From the NCBI GenBank assembly GCA_030490835.1, contig CM059972.1:52743563-52807562 (forward strand): DNA of 64,000 nucleotides. Direction: 5' to 3'. The notes under the pieces were generated by a model that ran no database searches, was not told the DNA's origin, and was given only the letters and a program-made list of their open reading frames with translations. How positions within the stretch are numbered: position 1 is the first letter of the stretch; each line of letters begins with the position of its first letter. Made by a program: the position numbers and the translations under genes. This DNA is from Annona cherimola (Eukaryota > Streptophyta > Magnoliopsida > Magnoliales > Annonaceae). Below are positions 61,374 to 64,000 of this stretch, piece by piece.

Positions 61374-62300
61374 TGGCTTTAAATGCTTACCATTGGCCAA
61401 ATGCAGAATTTCAACACCAGGCACAATGGGTTTCGATGAGTACGTCAATACATGTTCACTCCAGCTCAATTTGCAGGTTTTGACAATCAAATGCAGGATT
61501 GGACAATTGTTATTCAACTTACTGCGATTTGTGTGGAGGTGAGGGACATTTATCAAATCAGTGAGTGTATTACTCAACATCCATGGGTTATTTTGATTAT
61601 TCAAATGATGCATGGGACAACTATGGAGATCCGCAATCAGAAAATATGATCTCGATAGGATTTCAAGCATATCACAAAAGGGAGCCATCACCACCTGAAA
61701 GTTGGTCATCTTTGGAGGACATGTTCATACAATTTATGAAGAGCCAAATGGAGTTTAACATGAACATGAAAAACTAGGTGGAGCAGTTGGCTACTGCAAA
61801 CCAAAGTAGGCATCAAGAGTCTTTTTCAATTGATATTGAGGAGGACGCCAAGGAAACTGTGTTGGGTGAGGGCTGCAAAGTCACTACAAGCATCAAAGAA
61901 GACATATCTGTTTATGCAACAGAACAATTTGCCCCTCAATTCATGCTTCAACAATTGGCCGAGCCAATGGAAAGCTAGGAAGTGGAAGAAAAAATTGATG
62001 AAGAAATAGAGGTTGTACAGTGGAGAAAGTTAAAAATTACTATATCAACACGCCTTTAATTTGTCTTTCAGAAATTCAATTGTAGCATGACTTAATTGAT
62101 CAATGCATAGTCTTGGAAAGCAACATCTTGAAGACATCATCTATTCGAGACCCTGAAAGACTATTCTATAGTCTCTATGAAATTCAAGAAAAGAGGTTAA
62201 CTTTTCCATTTGAAGAGGCTAAGAAGAGATCTGAACTTCCAATGCACAATCCGCATGGGAGGAAGTTCGATAGAGCGGGAATTGGCTAATCATAAACGGG
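61374..62300 (+). pseudogene. G: shortened Athila-type gag with zinc knuckle and RT-less tail
   Basis: Starts soon after the PBS. An N-terminal piece (MALNAYHWPNAEF) is in another frame from the rest. The main frame shows a CCHC knuckle CDLCGGEGHLSNQ (61523-61561) whose final cysteine codon is a TGA (61562-61564). It continues through YSNDAWDNYGDP and SWSSLEDMFIQFMKSQME, a TAG, then the acidic tail with LQQLAEPMES and a decayed end like the one in E2. Capsid, protease, RT and integrase are all absent. The order matches a deletion derivative of the E2-type module. Confidence 0.75.
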
Positions 62301-63764
62301 ACGTCGGGCTGAAGATGATAAATTTAGCACTAAATGGGAGACAACCCATTATAATTTTTTATTTTTGATCCAAGGCATGGTTAGAAAGTCCATCATATGT
62401 GTCTTGAAGAAAGAGAACCAAATAAAGATCACCATTTTTGAAAACTGACATGCAAAAGAAAGTTGATTCATTACTTGGTCAATTCTCTATGAATACATGT
62501 GTTGTGATCTTGGAAAATGCAGCTTAACATAATTCAAGAAGTTAATTTTATCAGGCAATCATCTCTCTCCTTTTGGGAAGAATAGAGAAATTACAGAATT
62601 ATGTGGGGATATGGAAAGGCAAAGTTGGAAAAGTGAACATGTTGCGGGTTTTCAAGTCAAGTTGCAGTTTAATTGGATGAAAATGTAAGATTTTAAGTTA
62701 TCATGGTCATTAAAGGAAGCACAAGCTCAATCAATGAAGAACAAAGCAATTGCAGTCCAACACTCAATGCATTCAGTTGAGAGTTTAACAATAATCACAT
62801 TTCAATTCTACTAATTCTCACTTGATGGAGAACAATGCAACTACAATTCAAGGCTTGATTTATTAGAAGAGAAGCTTGAAAAGATCTTATTCTGAAAACT
62901 TATTAGTGTTGAAGAGTTCAACCCACAACCACTCATCGAGATGAGATCTTCAATTTTCATTCTTAACATTGGTTGAGTGATTGTTAATGTTTGATTCAAA
63001 AAGAGTTTATTAGAATGGAGCTCAAAGTCATTCATCTCTCAAGGCAATGAAGGATAGGATTATCATGCTCAAATCTGGACATTCAATCCACTTTCAAGTT
63101 GATAAATGATGGAATCAAGGAGTTTCAAGTTTATATTCATCATTCAAGACAAGATAATGCAATTGGAGTGAGGCTTCGACCTCAATTTTTGGCGCCCTGG
63201 TGCTAAGTTTTTGCAAAAGAACATGTTACAGCAAATTGGAATCAGAGATAGTGGCGCTCCGGCACCCCGATACCACAATTTTTCAAAGGAGAAACATGTT
63301 GCAATTTTTGAGTCAGCAATTGGTGCCTCAGCCTCAATTTTTAGCGCCCTAGTACCGGCCCCCAGCTAGCTTAAAAAAAATAGCAAAACACGATTTTTCA
63401 GCATGCGAATTTCAACTAGCCATGCCTTTTGATCTCAGAAGAGTTACGGGAACTACTACATATCAATGGAAAGCATTTTTCAAGCTTGTTGACATACGAA
63501 CCATGGTTTGCTCAGTTGATCTTATTTTTAATATCAAAATTTTTCATTTTTGCATATTTTGCGGCCGTTAAAGTTTTACGCAATGTTTTTAATATTTTTA
63601 GCAAATCACTCGTGTCATTAATTTAAGTAAAAGGTGTGCAAGTGCGTGATTTGCATTTTTTATGTATTCGTATGCATGTGGATGTGCTACTTATGGGTAA
63701 CTTTTTAACTTAAGCTATTCCATTATTTTATTATGGCTAAAAGTTTAAAGTAAGGAGGGAGAAA
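62301..63764 (+). other. Non-coding internal region of Athila element G
   Basis: No credible ORF. It holds scattered GGCGCC/GGTGCC motifs near 63190-63360, similar to those in the Athila LTRs, and a purine run at 63750-63764. The 3' LTR of G is not reached; another LTR (Z) starts at 63765. Confidence 0.6.
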
Positions 63765-64000
63765 TGTGAAACCTCGATCTTAGACACATGTATAAAACCC
63801 TAGGGTTATAAACCCTAGGTAATATGTTTGGAAAATATACATTCATGAATATGAAATATGTGGGAATAGAGGTTAAAATAATTATGAAATTCGGATGAAT
63901 AGTGATCTTGAATAGTAACCCTAGGATTAAGACACGTGATTAAGAGTTAATCACTTAGATTAACTTAATCACAAAAAGACGAAAAGGAGATTTAATCATT
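63765..64000 (+). repeat. LTR Z, start of an A-superfamily LTR cut by window end
   Basis: TGTGAAACCTCG and the following 230 bp match the reverse complement of the 32272 end of S1 and the general A/T1 LTR start: the AACCCTAGGGTT palindrome, then the GATTAAGAGTTAATCAC cluster. It lacks the family hairpin upstream. I therefore read it as a 5' or solo LTR inserted into G rather than the end of a Tekay-type element. Confidence 0.8.

Noticed and set aside
63750..63800. Purine run plus TGTGAAACC read as the 3' end of a Tekay-type element
   Set aside because: The family hairpin is missing upstream and the preceding sequence is Athila-like, so an insertion of LTR Z is simpler.
63795..63820. Telomere-like AACCCTA repeats
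   Set aside because: Only an isolated AACCCTAGGGTT-type palindrome at LTR starts, not a telomere tract.

Overview
The window is plant nuclear DNA, almost certainly angiosperm intergenic or pericentromeric heterochromatin. It is AT-rich and has no recognisable host gene, tRNA, rRNA, CRISPR array or prokaryotic signal. Nearly every stretch can be assigned to an LTR retrotransposon: Ty3/gypsy Tekay/Del-type chromoviruses and their non-autonomous relatives, Ty3/gypsy Athila-type elements, and Ty1/copia SIRE/Maximus-type elements. The species cannot be named from the sequence.

Left part (1-9643): a decayed plus-strand Tekay-type element (T1). It has a 5' LTR cut by the window edge, gag, protease, RT, RNase H, integrase and chromodomain remnants, a polypurine tract and a 2.5 kb 3' LTR.

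Middle (9644-34404): a minus-strand tandem array of four related LTRs (A1-A4). They are separated by three near-equal non-coding internal regions of about 636 bp (I1-I3), each with a primer binding site at one end and a polypurine tract at the other. Two later elements sit inside it: B (12989-21362, two 3.7 kb LTRs around 931 bp, TSD ctaga) in A2, and a solo LTR S1 (29318-32272, TSD ctctc) in A4. The array ends inside a degraded gene of the putative plant transposon protein type (P, minus strand). P is interrupted again by a 3.97 kb solo LTR (C, 34559-38532) flanked by an unusually long duplication.

Right part (39700-64000): a minus-strand Athila-type composite (E), in which two different gag-protease modules are fused and the rest of pol is missing, lies in an old SIRE-type copia fragment (F1). 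F1 lies in the gag of a second copy (F2). The LTR of F2 is interrupted by a plus-strand Athila derivative (G). The LTR of G is interrupted by a young 10.2 kb minus-strand SIRE-type copia element (D, TSD cccca, LTRs differing at about 13 sites in 1560). D carries a 1.7 kb solo LTR (H, TSD ttatg) at its gag-pol junction. This gives a nest four layers deep: F2, G, D, H. The window ends in the first 236 bp of another A-type LTR (Z).

All coding regions carry stops or frameshifts, so no autonomous element is intact. The most interesting structures are the LTR array, its duplicated primer binding sites, palindrome-bearing iterated repeats inside several LTR families, and the Athila chimera.
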